Shown in pieces: positions 53,514 through 61,724 of a stretch of DNA of 64,000 nucleotides. A program made the translations under genes and the position numbers. The stretch comes from JBFGFX01 sp965232455 (GTDB taxonomy: Bacteria; Pseudomonadota; Gammaproteobacteria; Steroidobacterales; Woeseiaceae). Within the stretch, counting starts at the first letter, position 1, and every line of letters begins with the position of its first letter. The stretch lies in assembly GCA_965232455.1 (NCBI GenBank), contig OZ246981.1, positions 4,712,001 to 4,776,000 on the forward strand. The letters run 5' to 3'. The notes beneath the pieces were generated by a model. That model was not told the DNA's origin and ran no database searches. It saw nothing but the letters and a program-made list of their open reading frames with translations.

Positions 53514-54353
53514 ATGAATAAGACATGGTTTATCACCGGCGCATCCCGCGGAATCGGTTTCGAAATTGCGCAGGCGGCGCTGGCCGCTGGCGACGCGGTC
53601 GTTGCCACGGCAAGACACAAACAAAAGCTGGCCAAGTCGTTCGGCGCAAACCCGGAGCACCTCGCGTTTGCCGAACTGGATGTACAGCACCCCGAACAAG
53701 CGGAAGCGGCCGTATCGCTCGCCAAAGAGCGGTTTGGCGGCATTGACGTTCTCATCAACAATGCCGGTTTCGGACAGCTTGGACATTTCGAGACGGTGGC
53801 TCCATCAGCCATCGAATACCAGTTCGCCACCAATGTTTTTGGCCTGATGCATGTCACGCGCGCTGTGTTGCCTCTGATGCGAGAGCAGCGTCGTGGGCAT
53901 ATCTTCAATTTGTCGTCGATTGGCGGGTCAATGGGTTTCGAGGGTTCGGCGATCTACTGCGCAACCAAATTCACCGTCGAGGGATTCGCCGAAAGCCTGG
54001 CTCTCGAGGTCGCTCGGTTCGGCATCAAGGTGACCATCGTCGAGCCTGGTTTTTTTCGTACGGACTTTCTGGATGAGTCGTCTGTTCGCTACGGTGAAAT
54101 CGGCATTCAAGACTACGTCGAGTCTGTCGCCGCGCAACGTGAGAAATACGGCGCCTATAGCCACACGCAACTGGGCGATCCGGCAAAACTCGCCGCGTTG
54201 ATCGTCGATGTCGCGGGCTCGGATAACACGCCACTGCGTCTGGTCGCCGGGTCGGATGCTTTAGAGATGTCGCGCAGCCTTCTCGACGCGCGAAGCAAGG
54301 AACTCGAAGCCTGGGCCGATCGGTCCGCTGCGACCGATCATGCGGAGGCTTGA
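53514..54353 (+). CDS. Short-chain dehydrogenase/reductase
   Basis: A 279-residue SDR from the ATG at 53514 (CGGAGAAATGTG upstream; an earlier in-frame start lacks a site). The cofactor motif is TGASRGIG (~9), followed by NNAGFG, the catalytic Ser in NLSSIGGSMG and the YCATK Tyr/Lys pair (~152). The C-terminal part includes VTIVEPGFFRTDFL. It probably reduces or oxidises a carbonyl/alcohol with NAD(P)H. It is divergent from the AraC regulator that likely controls it. The stop is followed by a short ORF and then the MITE-like element. Confidence 0.9.
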   Translation: MNKTWFITGASRGIGFEIAQAALAAGDAVVATARHKQKLAKSFGANPEHLAFAELDVQHPEQAEAAVSLAKERFGGIDVLINNAGFGQLGHFETVAPSAIEYQFATNVFGLMHVTRAVLPLMREQRRGHIFNLSSIGGSMGFEGSAIYCATKFTVEGFAESLALEVARFGIKVTIVEPGFFRTDFLDESSVRYGEIGIQDYVESVAAQREKYGAYSHTQLGDPAKLAALIVDVAGSDNTPLRLVAGSDALEMSRSLLDARSKELEAWADRSAATDHAEA

Positions 54354-54355
54354 TC

Positions 54356-54442
54356 ATGCGTGTACTAATAAAGGCGACGTTCGGTTTGATGCTCGCGTCC
54401 TGTTTCCAAATGGTGTGGGTGCACCCGGCAATCCAATGCTGA
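54356..54442 (+). pseudogene. 28-residue ORF remnant before the MITE-like element
   Basis: An ATG two bases after the SDR stop starts a 28-codon frame (MRVLIKATFGLMLASCFQMV, then WVHPAIQC). It looks like the beginning of an exported or membrane protein that ends abruptly 18 bp before the inverted-repeat element. It may be a gene cut short by the insertion, or a chance frame. Confidence 0.25.
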
Positions 54443-54459
54443 ATTTCCTTGGAGCCTGA

Positions 54460-54732
54460 CTAGAACCTATCTCAGAATGGATCGTAATCGCGTTGCGGTG
54501 CGAGTGGCCGCGAGGCAAGGCGCGAGGAGTGCAGTTTGGTGACGCCAAATAAGCGACGAGCAACGCCGCCTCGCGGCCACTCGCGCCGCAACCCTTCGGG
54601 CCGGTGGCGATTTTTCCGCAATCCGGCGTTGCAACTCGCTGATGTAGCGGTGCTACACGGCGCTCGCTGCGCCTTGGCTTGCAAAAAAATCGCCGCCGGC
54701 GCGGTTACGATCCATTCTGAGATAGGTTCTAG
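54460..54732. mobile_element. MITE-like element with nested inverted repeats
   Basis: A 273-bp non-coding element bounded by perfect 28-bp inverted repeats at 54460-54487 and 54705-54732 (outer end CTAGAACCTATCTCAGAATG). The outer CTAG is palindromic and could be a 4-bp target duplication. Inside are further inverted repeats: 54493-54516 with 54568-54591 (24 bp, one mismatch), a TTTGG/CCAAA hairpin in that loop, TGTAGC-GGT-GCTACA near 54638, and an imperfect pair around the GGCGATTTTT tracts. There is no transposase frame, so it would have moved with a transposase supplied in trans. It separates the SDR gene from the convergent TetR gene. Confidence 0.75.
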
Positions 54733-54787
54733 AGTCGTCGTCTTTACCATCGGGCGTCTACCTATTCGGTCGCATCGAAGTTGCAAC

Positions 54788-55417
54788 TCAGGCCGCCAAA
54801 CCCGCTGCAATGAATCGCGCGATCTTGTCAACTTCTGCACGGCCGACTCTGCCGCCAGTCACGATGATCCGCCAGTAGAGAATGCTTGCGAGCGCATCAT
54901 TGGCAAGCTCGTGGTCGGCATCGTTTTGTAATTCGCCGCGTTCGACTGCCCGGTCGATGATGATCCTGCCGCGTTCGCGGCGCTCATATTGCACCGTCGC
55001 TCTGATTTCCGCGCTCAACTTGCTGGTCCGCGCCATCTCGGCGTGTAAGTCGGGCAAAATCCGACGTATCAGTGGATGTCGCAAGGTTCGGCGCAGAGAC
55101 AACAGCAGCTGCCGCAAATCCTCTTCCAGGGACCCGCTGTTTGGGATTTGCGTAAGATTCAGGCCAATCTCCTTCACCAGATCCACGGCCATCGCGTGTT
55201 TCGAGGACCAGCGACGGTAAAGCGCGGCCTTGCCCACGCCCGCTCGCTTCGCCACGCGTTCCAGGCTGAGGGCGGCGTAACCTGTTTGCGCCCATTCCTC
55301 GAAAAACGCCTGAATCAGAGCGTCTGTCACATCTTCTCGCTTGACGGCTGCGCCACTAGGCGTGCGGCGGGGTTTGCCTGGAGGCAAAGAAATATCGTCG
55401 GAACGGTTGCGTTCCAT
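54788..55417 (-). CDS. TetR-family transcriptional repressor
   Basis: A 209-residue regulator. After a Pro/Arg-rich leader, the helix-turn-helix reads YAALSLERVAKRAGVGKAAL followed by YRRWSSKHAMAVDL, the TetR signature. The C-terminal ligand domain (~85-205) has LRHPLIRRILPDLHAEM and ALASILYWRIIVTGG, resembling TetR_C types that sense aromatic or drug-like ligands. The AGGAGA site supports the ATG at 55417. It is divergent from the SnoaL/NmrA pair over a 58-bp gap with a perfect palindrome, so it probably represses both itself and them. Confidence 0.88.
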   Translation of the reverse strand: MERNRSDDISLPPGKPRRTPSGAAVKREDVTDALIQAFFEEWAQTGYAALSLERVAKRAGVGKAALYRRWSSKHAMAVDLVKEIGLNLTQIPNSGSLEEDLRQLLLSLRRTLRHPLIRRILPDLHAEMARTSKLSAEIRATVQYERRERGRIIIDRAVERGELQNDADHELANDALASILYWRIIVTGGRVGRAEVDKIARFIAAGLAA

Positions 55418-55461
55418 CCATTAGTCTCCTATTATGGTCGATACGGTATCGTTCCATCCAT
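55411..55461. promoter_or_regulatory. TetR operator region: palindrome and direct repeats
   Basis: The 13-bp perfect palindrome CGATACGGTATCG lies at 55439-55451 between the divergent genes. The word GTTCCATCCAT is repeated at 55411-55421 and 55451-55461, exactly 40 bp apart, so one copy overlaps the TetR start codon region and the other lies just before the SnoaL ribosome site. This arrangement suits a repressor controlling both promoters. Confidence 0.5.
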
Positions 55462-55475
55462 AAGGAGGCTTGTCA

Positions 55476-55931
55476 ATGACCACCGAAAAAACCAGTTTTG
55501 AAGGATTCGCCAACTTGCTGCGGGCGGGGCTAGGTCCGCGTCTTTCCCCAGAAGTCGAGGCGCTTCTCGACATGATGGCGGAGGATTGCGTGTTCGAAAT
55601 TCCTTACGCGCCGCCTGGGTTTATCCGTCGAATCGACGGCCGCGACGCGCTGGAACGATACCTCATGGCACTGCCGGATCTCATTCGCATCGACGACATG
55701 TTTGATCTGCGTATCCACGAAACGACGAACCCGAATACGGTCATCCTGGAGTTTCGCGGCAGTGGTGAAGGCCGGACGGGGGCGCCCTACGATCAACAAT
55801 GGATATCGGTAATCGAGACGAGAGACGGGCGCATTGTCCGCTATGTGGACTATTGGGATCCGAGAATCACGCTCGCCGCGGTTGGCGATGCAGTGCCGGA
55901 ACCGGTTGGGGAGGGATTTACGCGTGCGTAA
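55476..55931 (+). CDS. SnoaL/NTF2-like protein
   Basis: A 151-residue protein; AAGGAGG precedes the ATG at 55476. The NTF2-like cone fold is indicated by VEALLDMMAEDCVFEIPYAPP, RIDGRDALERYLMALPDLI, and the C-terminal strands QQWISVIETRDGRIVRYVDYWDP. SnoaL-like proteins bind or isomerise small hydrophobic ligands. The next gene starts 8 bp before its stop, so the two are translationally coupled and may act on one compound that the divergent TetR senses (inference). Confidence 0.85.
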   Translation: MTTEKTSFEGFANLLRAGLGPRLSPEVEALLDMMAEDCVFEIPYAPPGFIRRIDGRDALERYLMALPDLIRIDDMFDLRIHETTNPNTVILEFRGSGEGRTGAPYDQQWISVIETRDGRIVRYVDYWDPRITLAAVGDAVPEPVGEGFTRA

Positions 55932-56760
55932 AAGCATTCTGGTGACGGGCGGTACCGGAACCACGGGCCGCCGGATCAGCGCAGGACTTATCGCCCGGGG
56001 TTTGTTACACCGCAGGGCCACCCGCAGCCCCAAAGGTCAGCACGATGTGCGATTCGACTGGGCGGATGACGCCACGTGGTCTGATGCGCTCGATGGGACC
56101 GACAGCGTTTATCTGGTTGCGCCTTCCGGCGTGCCGGAGCCTTTGCCCGTCATGGTTCCGTTTTTACTGCGCGCCATTGACGACGGTGTGAAACGTTTTG
56201 TGCTGCTCAGCGCGTCATCGTTGGAACCAGGCGGACCGATGATGGGAATGGTGCATGCCTGGTTGAGTGAACATGCGCCCGAGTGGGTAGTGCTGCGACC
56301 AACCTGGTTCATGCAGAATTTTTCGGAGCAACAGCATCTTGCGTCCATCCGTGACGAGAGCATGATCTTCACCGCGACCGAGGACGGACGAATCGGCTTC
56401 ATTGATGCCGAAGACATCGCCGCCGTTGCCATCGAAGCGTTAAACCGGACGGAGATAACTTCGGGCGAGCTTATCCTCACCGGTCCCGAGGCGCTGAGCT
56501 ACGATGACGTCGCGCGTGCGTTAACGGCGATCCTGGACCGCACAATACAACATTGTCGATTGACCGTGTCCGCACTGGCTGCATGGCACGTGTCGCACGG
56601 GTTACCTCAGGACTACGCTGAAACACTATCGGCCATGGACGCCAGTATTGCCGCGGGTTCCGAGGATCGAATCAAGGATACTGTGGAGCGAATTACCGGG
56701 CGCCCCGCGCGAACGCTCGCCGAGTTCATTGCGGACAATGTTGCGGCATGGCGCCTATAA
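55924..56760 (+). CDS. NmrA-like NAD(P)-binding reductase
   Basis: A 278-residue atypical SDR. The GTG at 55924 gives MRKSILVTGGTGTTGRRIS, placing the nucleotide-binding motif at ~7-14. The body contains VYLVAPSGVPEP, KRFVLLSASSLEPGG, VLRPTWFMQNFSEQ and GRIGFIDAEDIAAVA, all typical of NmrA/QOR2-like proteins. Family members reduce quinones or act as redox sensors. It overlaps the SnoaL gene by 8 bp and is followed by a long gene-free stretch. Confidence 0.87.
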   Translation: MRKSILVTGGTGTTGRRISAGLIARGLLHRRATRSPKGQHDVRFDWADDATWSDALDGTDSVYLVAPSGVPEPLPVMVPFLLRAIDDGVKRFVLLSASSLEPGGPMMGMVHAWLSEHAPEWVVLRPTWFMQNFSEQQHLASIRDESMIFTATEDGRIGFIDAEDIAAVAIEALNRTEITSGELILTGPEALSYDDVARALTAILDRTIQHCRLTVSALAAWHVSHGLPQDYAETLSAMDASIAAGSEDRIKDTVERITGRPARTLAEFIADNVAAWRL

Positions 56761-57479
56761 CGGAATAGCCATACAGCTTGAGGAATCGACGTCCGAAGAT
56801 GCCTGTGCCATCTGGTTCTTTTACCCTGTAAAGGCCGTGCAGAAAGTGGGGCGGTAATCACAGCAGGCTACGGAGAGAGTACGTATTATCGCCTGCATGA
56901 TCGGCGGCCTACCATTTGTCGCTGCCCGATAAATTCCAATCTCGAATCTCGCTGGGACCTTTGTTTAATGAAGCACTACGCTTTCTCGCGAGTCTTGATC
57001 AACAATTGTTCGCTGTTGGTGAGGAGCCAATCCCGCCCTCGTTGAGGTGATGGCCATACGGTCCCTCTGCGGTAATACCGATCGCAACCGTGATGAACTG
57101 GTTGATTTGCTCAGCAAAAAATCGGTTCTCGGTCGAACGGAAAGACCTTGCAAGTGACCAATCGCTATATTCCCGATGATTTGCCGGCAGCCGCGCTGGA
57201 ACGGCAGGGCGACAGACGCTTCAGCGCTCGTAGTCCGTGAACACGTCGGTCAGCGACCGCGCGTCGCCGCCGGCCACCCGGGACCGAAACTCTTTCACCT
57301 TCTATTCCAAGCTGGCTGTCGCCGGCTACCGGTCGAGTCACAAGAAAATCGTAAAGAATTAGTGTGACGCACGTTCAGCTTTGCGCCCCCATACACCATA
57401 TGGGGTATGCGTGCTCCCCGCCTGTTCGCGGATAAAGCCCGTATCAATCGCGTATCAAATGGAGAGGAGCACGGAGATC
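56761..57479. other. 719-bp stretch without a convincing gene; possible degraded coding sequence
   Basis: No frame here has both a start with a ribosome site and protein-like length. Fragments look decayed. Near 56965-57140 the plus strand reads NEALRFLASLDQQLF then a stop, and later RDELVDLLSKKSVLG. The minus strand reads FFAEQINQFITVAIGITAEG then a stop. GC content is lower than in the neighbours. The last part holds the promoter region and a palindrome for the downstream lipoprotein gene. Confidence 0.4.
57390..57409. promoter_or_regulatory. 20-bp near-perfect palindrome upstream of a lipoprotein gene
   Basis: CATACACCATATGGGGTATG is a 20-bp palindrome with one mismatched pair, centred on CCATATGG and about 70 bp before the start at 57480. 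It has the size and symmetry of an operator for a dimeric regulator, but no adjacent regulator gene is obvious. Confidence 0.4.
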
Positions 57480-59534
57480 ATGGGCATTGCGAGAACACAC
57501 CTTTTTATAAGCTGTATCGCCGCCGGTCTGCTAATGGCAGGCTGCGGCGGTGGTTCATCTTCGGGCGGGGGCGGCGGCGGTCCAGGCCCCGGTCCGGGCC
57601 CCGGTCCCGGGACAGGGACCGACATCGGCGGGAACGTGGCGGCACCGTCCGGCGCCGTTGCGCGACTCGAGGGTCGGGATACCCTGCTGCTTGCGCTTTC
57701 AAACGTCCTTTTCAGTCCCGCGCATGCCGCAATCGACGGCCTGCAGCCGGTAACGGGCGCAACCGTCGAATTGATCCGGGTGGATGACACGGGCAATCCG
57801 ATCGGCGACGTCCTGGCAACCGGCGTCACCTCGATCACGGGCGACTACACGCTGACGGTGCCTTCCGGGGTTGATCTGTCCGGCGACCTCGTCGTCCGCA
57901 TTACCGGCATGGGCGGCACTCAGATGCGCGCACAGGTCGTGCAGGAAGACGTGGACATCAATCCGGTGTCGGAATTCGTGCTGGCCAAATTCATAGAGCA
58001 GGGCACGGACCTCGACACGCTCACCACCGCGTCCGTCATCAAACTGACCGGTCAGGTCGACGAATTCGACCTGACGGCCGGTGCGGACATGCAGGCGATG
58101 CTCGACCGGCTCGATGCGGAGACCGGCGCGTTCGTCGAAGACCAGATCGCCCTGATCGAGTCCTCACCCGGCGATGCGGCGACCCTGGCCGGAAACTACC
58201 GGGGCATCGAGATGGGCGGAGGCCTGCACGACGACGATCAACAATACGGCGTCGGCGCCCTGAGCGTCGATGGCGGCATATTCGAGTTTGCGTTGTCCGA
58301 TCGCGGCAACGGCGACGTCGACCTGGCGTTTTCGCTGGAAGAGGATTTCGAGTCCCGGCAGCAGTTCAACGACACCATTCCCGCGCTCTTCAACGACGTA
58401 TACATCGACACCGACGGCGTCACCGATCCCGCCCGGATCGACAGCGCCGGCGTCTTGAGCGTGGAATCGGAGTTCGAGGAAGACATCGACGGCGACTTCG
58501 GCTGGCGTTATCCGCCCGCGCTGCTGCTGCTTCAGAAGGCCAGAAACGACAATCTGTTCGTCGCAACCGGCGCCGAGGCGGGAGTCCGTTATCAAACCGT
58601 CGACAACAACAACGACGGGACAAAAGACGCCGTGGACCCGGATGCCCGGGAAGGCGACGAGGTGTTCAGGAGCCTGATCGTCTTGGCTGAACAACCCGCC
58701 GCGATGACGAACGCGGACCTGAGCGGAAGTTTCGGACAGGTGTTTTTCGAGGTCGCGCTCGGCGCCGGCGGTAACTACGACATTGCCGTCGGCCACGGGA
58801 CTCTCAGCTTCGACGGCGTCGGTACGTTCGATGCCGGCGAGTCACCGTTTGCCGACCTGGCAAGAACGGCGCCCGGCCAGGTCCCGGCGTATTCGGAATC
58901 GACGGACCCGGTCGAGAACGACGTTCCCTACGCCGTGTCCGACAACGGGCGCAGCGTCACGGTCGGAGCGGGCGGCGACCAGGAAGTCCTGAACACGCTG
59001 TTCAACGCCGACTTCGACTTCTTCAGCACCCAGAGCAGCCTGGTCGAGGACGACGCCAACCCGGACGACAACGCCGTGAACGCCGTCGAAGCCATGACCA
59101 GCTACGCCGTGAAACTGCCGGACGCGCAGCTCGATCTCAGCAACAACGTCTATCGCGTGTTCTTCATCGGCACGTCGCTCGGCCAGACCAGCACGGCGCT
59201 GGCCGTCGAGCGTTTCTCGACGCTGTTGAGCATGAACAACGACGGACTCTCAGGCACGCTCGTCAGCGAGATCGCGGACGTCGAGAAGGCAAATCCCACC
59301 GCCGAGGTAGAAGCGTTTCCCGACGAGCCGGTGTCGCTGGAGAACATACCGGTCAACGTGGCGGCGAACGGAGCGGCGACGATCGTCGTCGAGGATGTCG
59401 AAGGCGCGTTCACGTTAGCGGGCTACTTTTCGCACGACGGCAGCCTGGGCGTTTTCGAGTCCAGGTACGGCGATACCGGACAGGACCCCGACGAACTGGG
59501 CATTGTCGTACTTGTCGAGATCAACGGCAGCTGA
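57480..59534 (+). CDS. Large lipoprotein of unknown function with Gly/Pro linker
   Basis: A 684-residue protein from the ATG at 57480 (CGGAGATC upstream; the frame is open further upstream without a site). The signal peptide ends in lipobox LLMAGCGGG, followed by a low-complexity linker of Gly then alternating Gly-Pro (~20-45). Next is a carboxypeptidase-regulatory-like segment (~75-140, GATVELIRVDDTGNPIGDVLAT, GDYTLTVPSG). The remaining beta-rich region is very acidic (VDNNNDGTKDAVDPD, EDDANPDDNAVN), suggesting Ca-binding-like or salt-adapted surface loops. No family is recognised for residues ~200-684. A strong hairpin follows the stop, so it is probably monocistronic. Confidence 0.8.
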   Translation: MGIARTHLFISCIAAGLLMAGCGGGSSSGGGGGGPGPGPGPGPGTGTDIGGNVAAPSGAVARLEGRDTLLLALSNVLFSPAHAAIDGLQPVTGATVELIRVDDTGNPIGDVLATGVTSITGDYTLTVPSGVDLSGDLVVRITGMGGTQMRAQVVQEDVDINPVSEFVLAKFIEQGTDLDTLTTASVIKLTGQVDEFDLTAGADMQAMLDRLDAETGAFVEDQIALIESSPGDAATLAGNYRGIEMGGGLHDDDQQYGVGALSVDGGIFEFALSDRGNGDVDLAFSLEEDFESRQQFNDTIPALFNDVYIDTDGVTDPARIDSAGVLSVESEFEEDIDGDFGWRYPPALLLLQKARNDNLFVATGAEAGVRYQTVDNNNDGTKDAVDPDAREGDEVFRSLIVLAEQPAAMTNADLSGSFGQVFFEVALGAGGNYDIAVGHGTLSFDGVGTFDAGESPFADLARTAPGQVPAYSESTDPVENDVPYAVSDNGRSVTVGAGGDQEVLNTLFNADFDFFSTQSSLVEDDANPDDNAVNAVEAMTSYAVKLPDAQLDLSNNVYRVFFIGTSLGQTSTALAVERFSTLLSMNNDGLSGTLVSEIADVEKANPTAEVEAFPDEPVSLENIPVNVAANGAATIVVEDVEGAFTLAGYFSHDGSLGVFESRYGDTGQDPDELGIVVLVEINGS

Positions 59535-59553
59535 TGCGTTTGTCGAAACCGTC

Positions 59554-59587
59554 GAATGCGCCCCAAACGCCGTTTGCGGGCGCATTC
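59554..59587 (+). terminator. Strong hairpin terminator
   Basis: A 10-bp outer stem (GAATGCGCCC/GGGCGCATTC) encloses an inner CAAAC/GTTTG stem with loop GCC and one bulged C. It begins 19 bp after the stop at 59534, and TTCGGTTC follows. It lies between convergent genes and could terminate both. Confidence 0.6.
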
Positions 59588-59627
59588 TTCGGTTCGGATC
59601 GACGTCGGAGAAGGACGGCCGTCGTGT

Positions 59628-60413
59628 CTATCCGGTTTGCGCGACGCAGGATTCGTCGAGCGCGGTCTGTAGCTGACGATTGAAACCCGCGGGATCCTCG
59701 AGCTGCAGGAAGTGTCCGCCATCGGGCATCCGGTACTCCCGCCACAGCGCCTCGTAACGGCCTCGCGCCGTATCGCCGACGAGCGAACCGTTGATCGCGA
59801 GGACCGGCGCGTCCAGGGACTCGATACGCGGCAGCGCGTTCCAGGCCAATAGCGATGTGAAAGAAGGTTCCGCGATCTCGAGGCGCGCGTTCCCCATCTC
59901 CGCGAGAATCCACTCCGCCAATTCGGGCGCCGCGTTTTCGGGTAGCGTGTTGGCAACCAGTCCCTCGATGAACGCGGCAAGATCGGCGCGCATCGGTTCC
60001 AGGATATTCGCCGTTTCGTCCGCGGTGAGGTGTCCATAGTCGAAAACGTGCGTGTCCACCAGCACGACGCCGGCAAGCGGTGATTCGATTAGTAACGCCG
60101 CTTCGGTCACGACGGCCCCGGCCATCGAATGACCGATCAATACCGCCGGACCGTTTTGCTCCGCGGCGATCACCGCCGCAACGTCGCGCGCGTAGTTGTC
60201 GATCGTCCATTCGGTGCGCGCGTCACCGGAATCGCCGTGCCCGGCAAGGTCCATCGCGATGCAGCGATAGCGCGACGAGAAATGCTCGAACTGCGGCCGG
60301 AAAAATTTTCTGTTACACGACCAGCCGTGGACGAACACGAGGCTCGGTGCGCCATCGCCCGCCACTTCGTAGGACAAGGGAACACCGTCGAAAGACGTTA
60401 CGGTTTTGAGCAT
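59628..60413 (-). CDS. Alpha/beta hydrolase
   Basis: A 261-residue cytoplasmic hydrolase. The oxyanion region is FVHGWSCNRKFF (~28), with MDLAGHGDSGD, the nucleophile Ser in LIGHSMAGAV (~95), an acid probably in the segment LAINGSLVGDTARG, and the base His in DGGHFLQLEDP (~236). This architecture covers esterases, lactonases and C-C hydrolases, and the substrate cannot be read. The ATG at 60413 is preceded by AAGGAA. It is divergent from a LuxR regulator across 156 bp, which could control it. Confidence 0.87.
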   Translation of the reverse strand: MLKTVTSFDGVPLSYEVAGDGAPSLVFVHGWSCNRKFFRPQFEHFSSRYRCIAMDLAGHGDSGDARTEWTIDNYARDVAAVIAAEQNGPAVLIGHSMAGAVVTEAALLIESPLAGVVLVDTHVFDYGHLTADETANILEPMRADLAAFIEGLVANTLPENAAPELAEWILAEMGNARLEIAEPSFTSLLAWNALPRIESLDAPVLAINGSLVGDTARGRYEALWREYRMPDGGHFLQLEDPAGFNRQLQTALDESCVAQTG

Positions 60414-60480
60414 TCACATTCCTTTTCTTATGCAAGTTTCTTATACAAACGTCTGTTTTCTTGCCGGGGAGATTTTACGG

Positions 60481-60499
60481 GCGGCCGTGCGACGGCCGC
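60481..60499. promoter_or_regulatory. 19-bp perfect palindrome between the hydrolase and LuxR genes
   Basis: GCGGCCGTGCGACGGCCGC is a perfect inverted repeat (8-bp arms, 3-bp centre) in the 156-bp divergent gap, next to an AT-rich patch (TATACAATATAG at 60512-60523) that may be a promoter. It is a candidate operator for the LuxR-type protein, or a hairpin. Confidence 0.4.
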
Positions 60500-60569
60500 G
60501 CTTGTGCCGAGTATACAATATAGGCTACGCTGCCCGCCGACCGTAACGCAAAGGACGCAGTTACTTTCG

Positions 60570-61724
60570 ATGTCGGGCGTTCTCAAACGTTTGCACGAGC
60601 ACCATGACCACCTGGTGGAGTTCATCTACCATACCGCCGTGGACGCGCGGCAGTGGTCCGGTTTCATGCGCCGGCTGGTGGAATTGATCGACGGGCGTTC
60701 AGCCCGCATGTTGTTCATGGACGCAAACGCCAGCCGCGTTCGGAACAGCTGCAAGTTCAACATCGACGACAGCTACCACCAGCAGTACGTCGACCACTTC
60801 GTCAACGAATGCCCTTGGCGTCCGGAGCTCACCTACAAGCGCAAGGGCCGTCTGTATTCCACCTTTCTCGATTTCACCTGCGACCAAAAAGGCTACCACG
60901 GCACCGAGTTCTACAACGACTGGGCCCGCCCGCAGGGAATCGAACACGGGATGTTGGGGACCGTTGCAAGCCGGGACGACCACAACGTCCAGCTCCTGGT
61001 GCAGCGCACCGGCGAGCCGGGGCATTTCACGCGCCGAGAGATCGCGTATGTCAACACTCTGGTTCCGCACATTCGCCGCGCCCTGGAGCTGCAGCGGCGG
61101 CTGGACGTCGAGCGTGCCGGCAGCTCGCTCGCGCGACAGGCCGCCGAGGCTCGCGCGTTGCCGTTTCTGCTGCTCGACAGTCATCTGCGGGTCGTCCATT
61201 TGTCCGAACGCGCAGAGAACCTCCTGGACCGGCACAGCGAACTCGACGTAACGAACGATCGGCTGTCCTGCGGCGACCCGACGCTCGGTGCACGATTGCG
61301 GCAAACCCTTCAGCAGACGGCCGCGGCCGCCAATGGATCGTGGGAAAAAGCCGGCGGCAGCCTCATGGTGCCGGACAAGCGCGGGCGGACGTTGGAACTC
61401 ATCGTCTATCCGTTGCACCCGGCGTATCGGGGCCTGTTCTCCACCGGCGAGGTGCACATCGCGGTTTATCTGAACGGCGAGAGCATGATGCTTCGGCTCG
61501 ACCGGCGGCTGATCAGGGCGCGATTCAGGCTGACCAGCGCTGAAACCGATCTGGCCGAAAGCCTGATAAACGGCGTCGGTCTGGAAGAACACGCGAAGCG
61601 ACGCCGCACCAGCATCCACACCGTCCGCACCCAATCGAAAACCCTGCTCGCGAAAACCGGTTGTTCCCGTCAAGCTCAGCTTCCACCAAAACTTTTCCCC
61701 TACGTCTGCGCCCCTGGATCGTGA
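60570..61724 (+). CDS. LuxR-family transcriptional regulator
   Basis: A 384-residue regulator from the ATG at 60570; the frame is open far upstream, but that part overlaps the divergent hydrolase gene. Residues ~1-170 form a sensory domain (MLFMDANASRVRNSCKFNID, EFYNDWARPQGIEHGM). A PAS-like part follows (~190-300, LPFLLLDSHLRVVHLSERAENLLD). The C-terminal LuxR helix-turn-helix is LTSAETDLAESLINGVGLEE then HAKRRRTSIHTVRTQSKTLL. Such stand-alone LuxR proteins often sit beside carbohydrate genes. Its end overlaps the end of the convergent sugar transporter gene by 25 bp. The ligand is unknown. Confidence 0.85.
   Translation: MSGVLKRLHEHHDHLVEFIYHTAVDARQWSGFMRRLVELIDGRSARMLFMDANASRVRNSCKFNIDDSYHQQYVDHFVNECPWRPELTYKRKGRLYSTFLDFTCDQKGYHGTEFYNDWARPQGIEHGMLGTVASRDDHNVQLLVQRTGEPGHFTRREIAYVNTLVPHIRRALELQRRLDVERAGSSLARQAAEARALPFLLLDSHLRVVHLSERAENLLDRHSELDVTNDRLSCGDPTLGARLRQTLQQTAAAANGSWEKAGGSLMVPDKRGRTLELIVYPLHPAYRGLFSTGEVHIAVYLNGESMMLRLDRRLIRARFRLTSAETDLAESLINGVGLEEHAKRRRTSIHTVRTQSKTLLAKTGCSRQAQLPPKLFPYVCAPGS

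Noticed and set aside
56965..57153. Possible transposase fragment in the gene-free stretch
   Set aside because: No DDE, helix-turn-helix or other transposase motif could be read and no inverted repeats flank it.
60129..60569. A 147-codon N-terminal extension of the LuxR gene
   Set aside because: It lies antisense to the alpha/beta hydrolase gene and the shared promoter region, and the sensory domain begins at the ATG at 60570.
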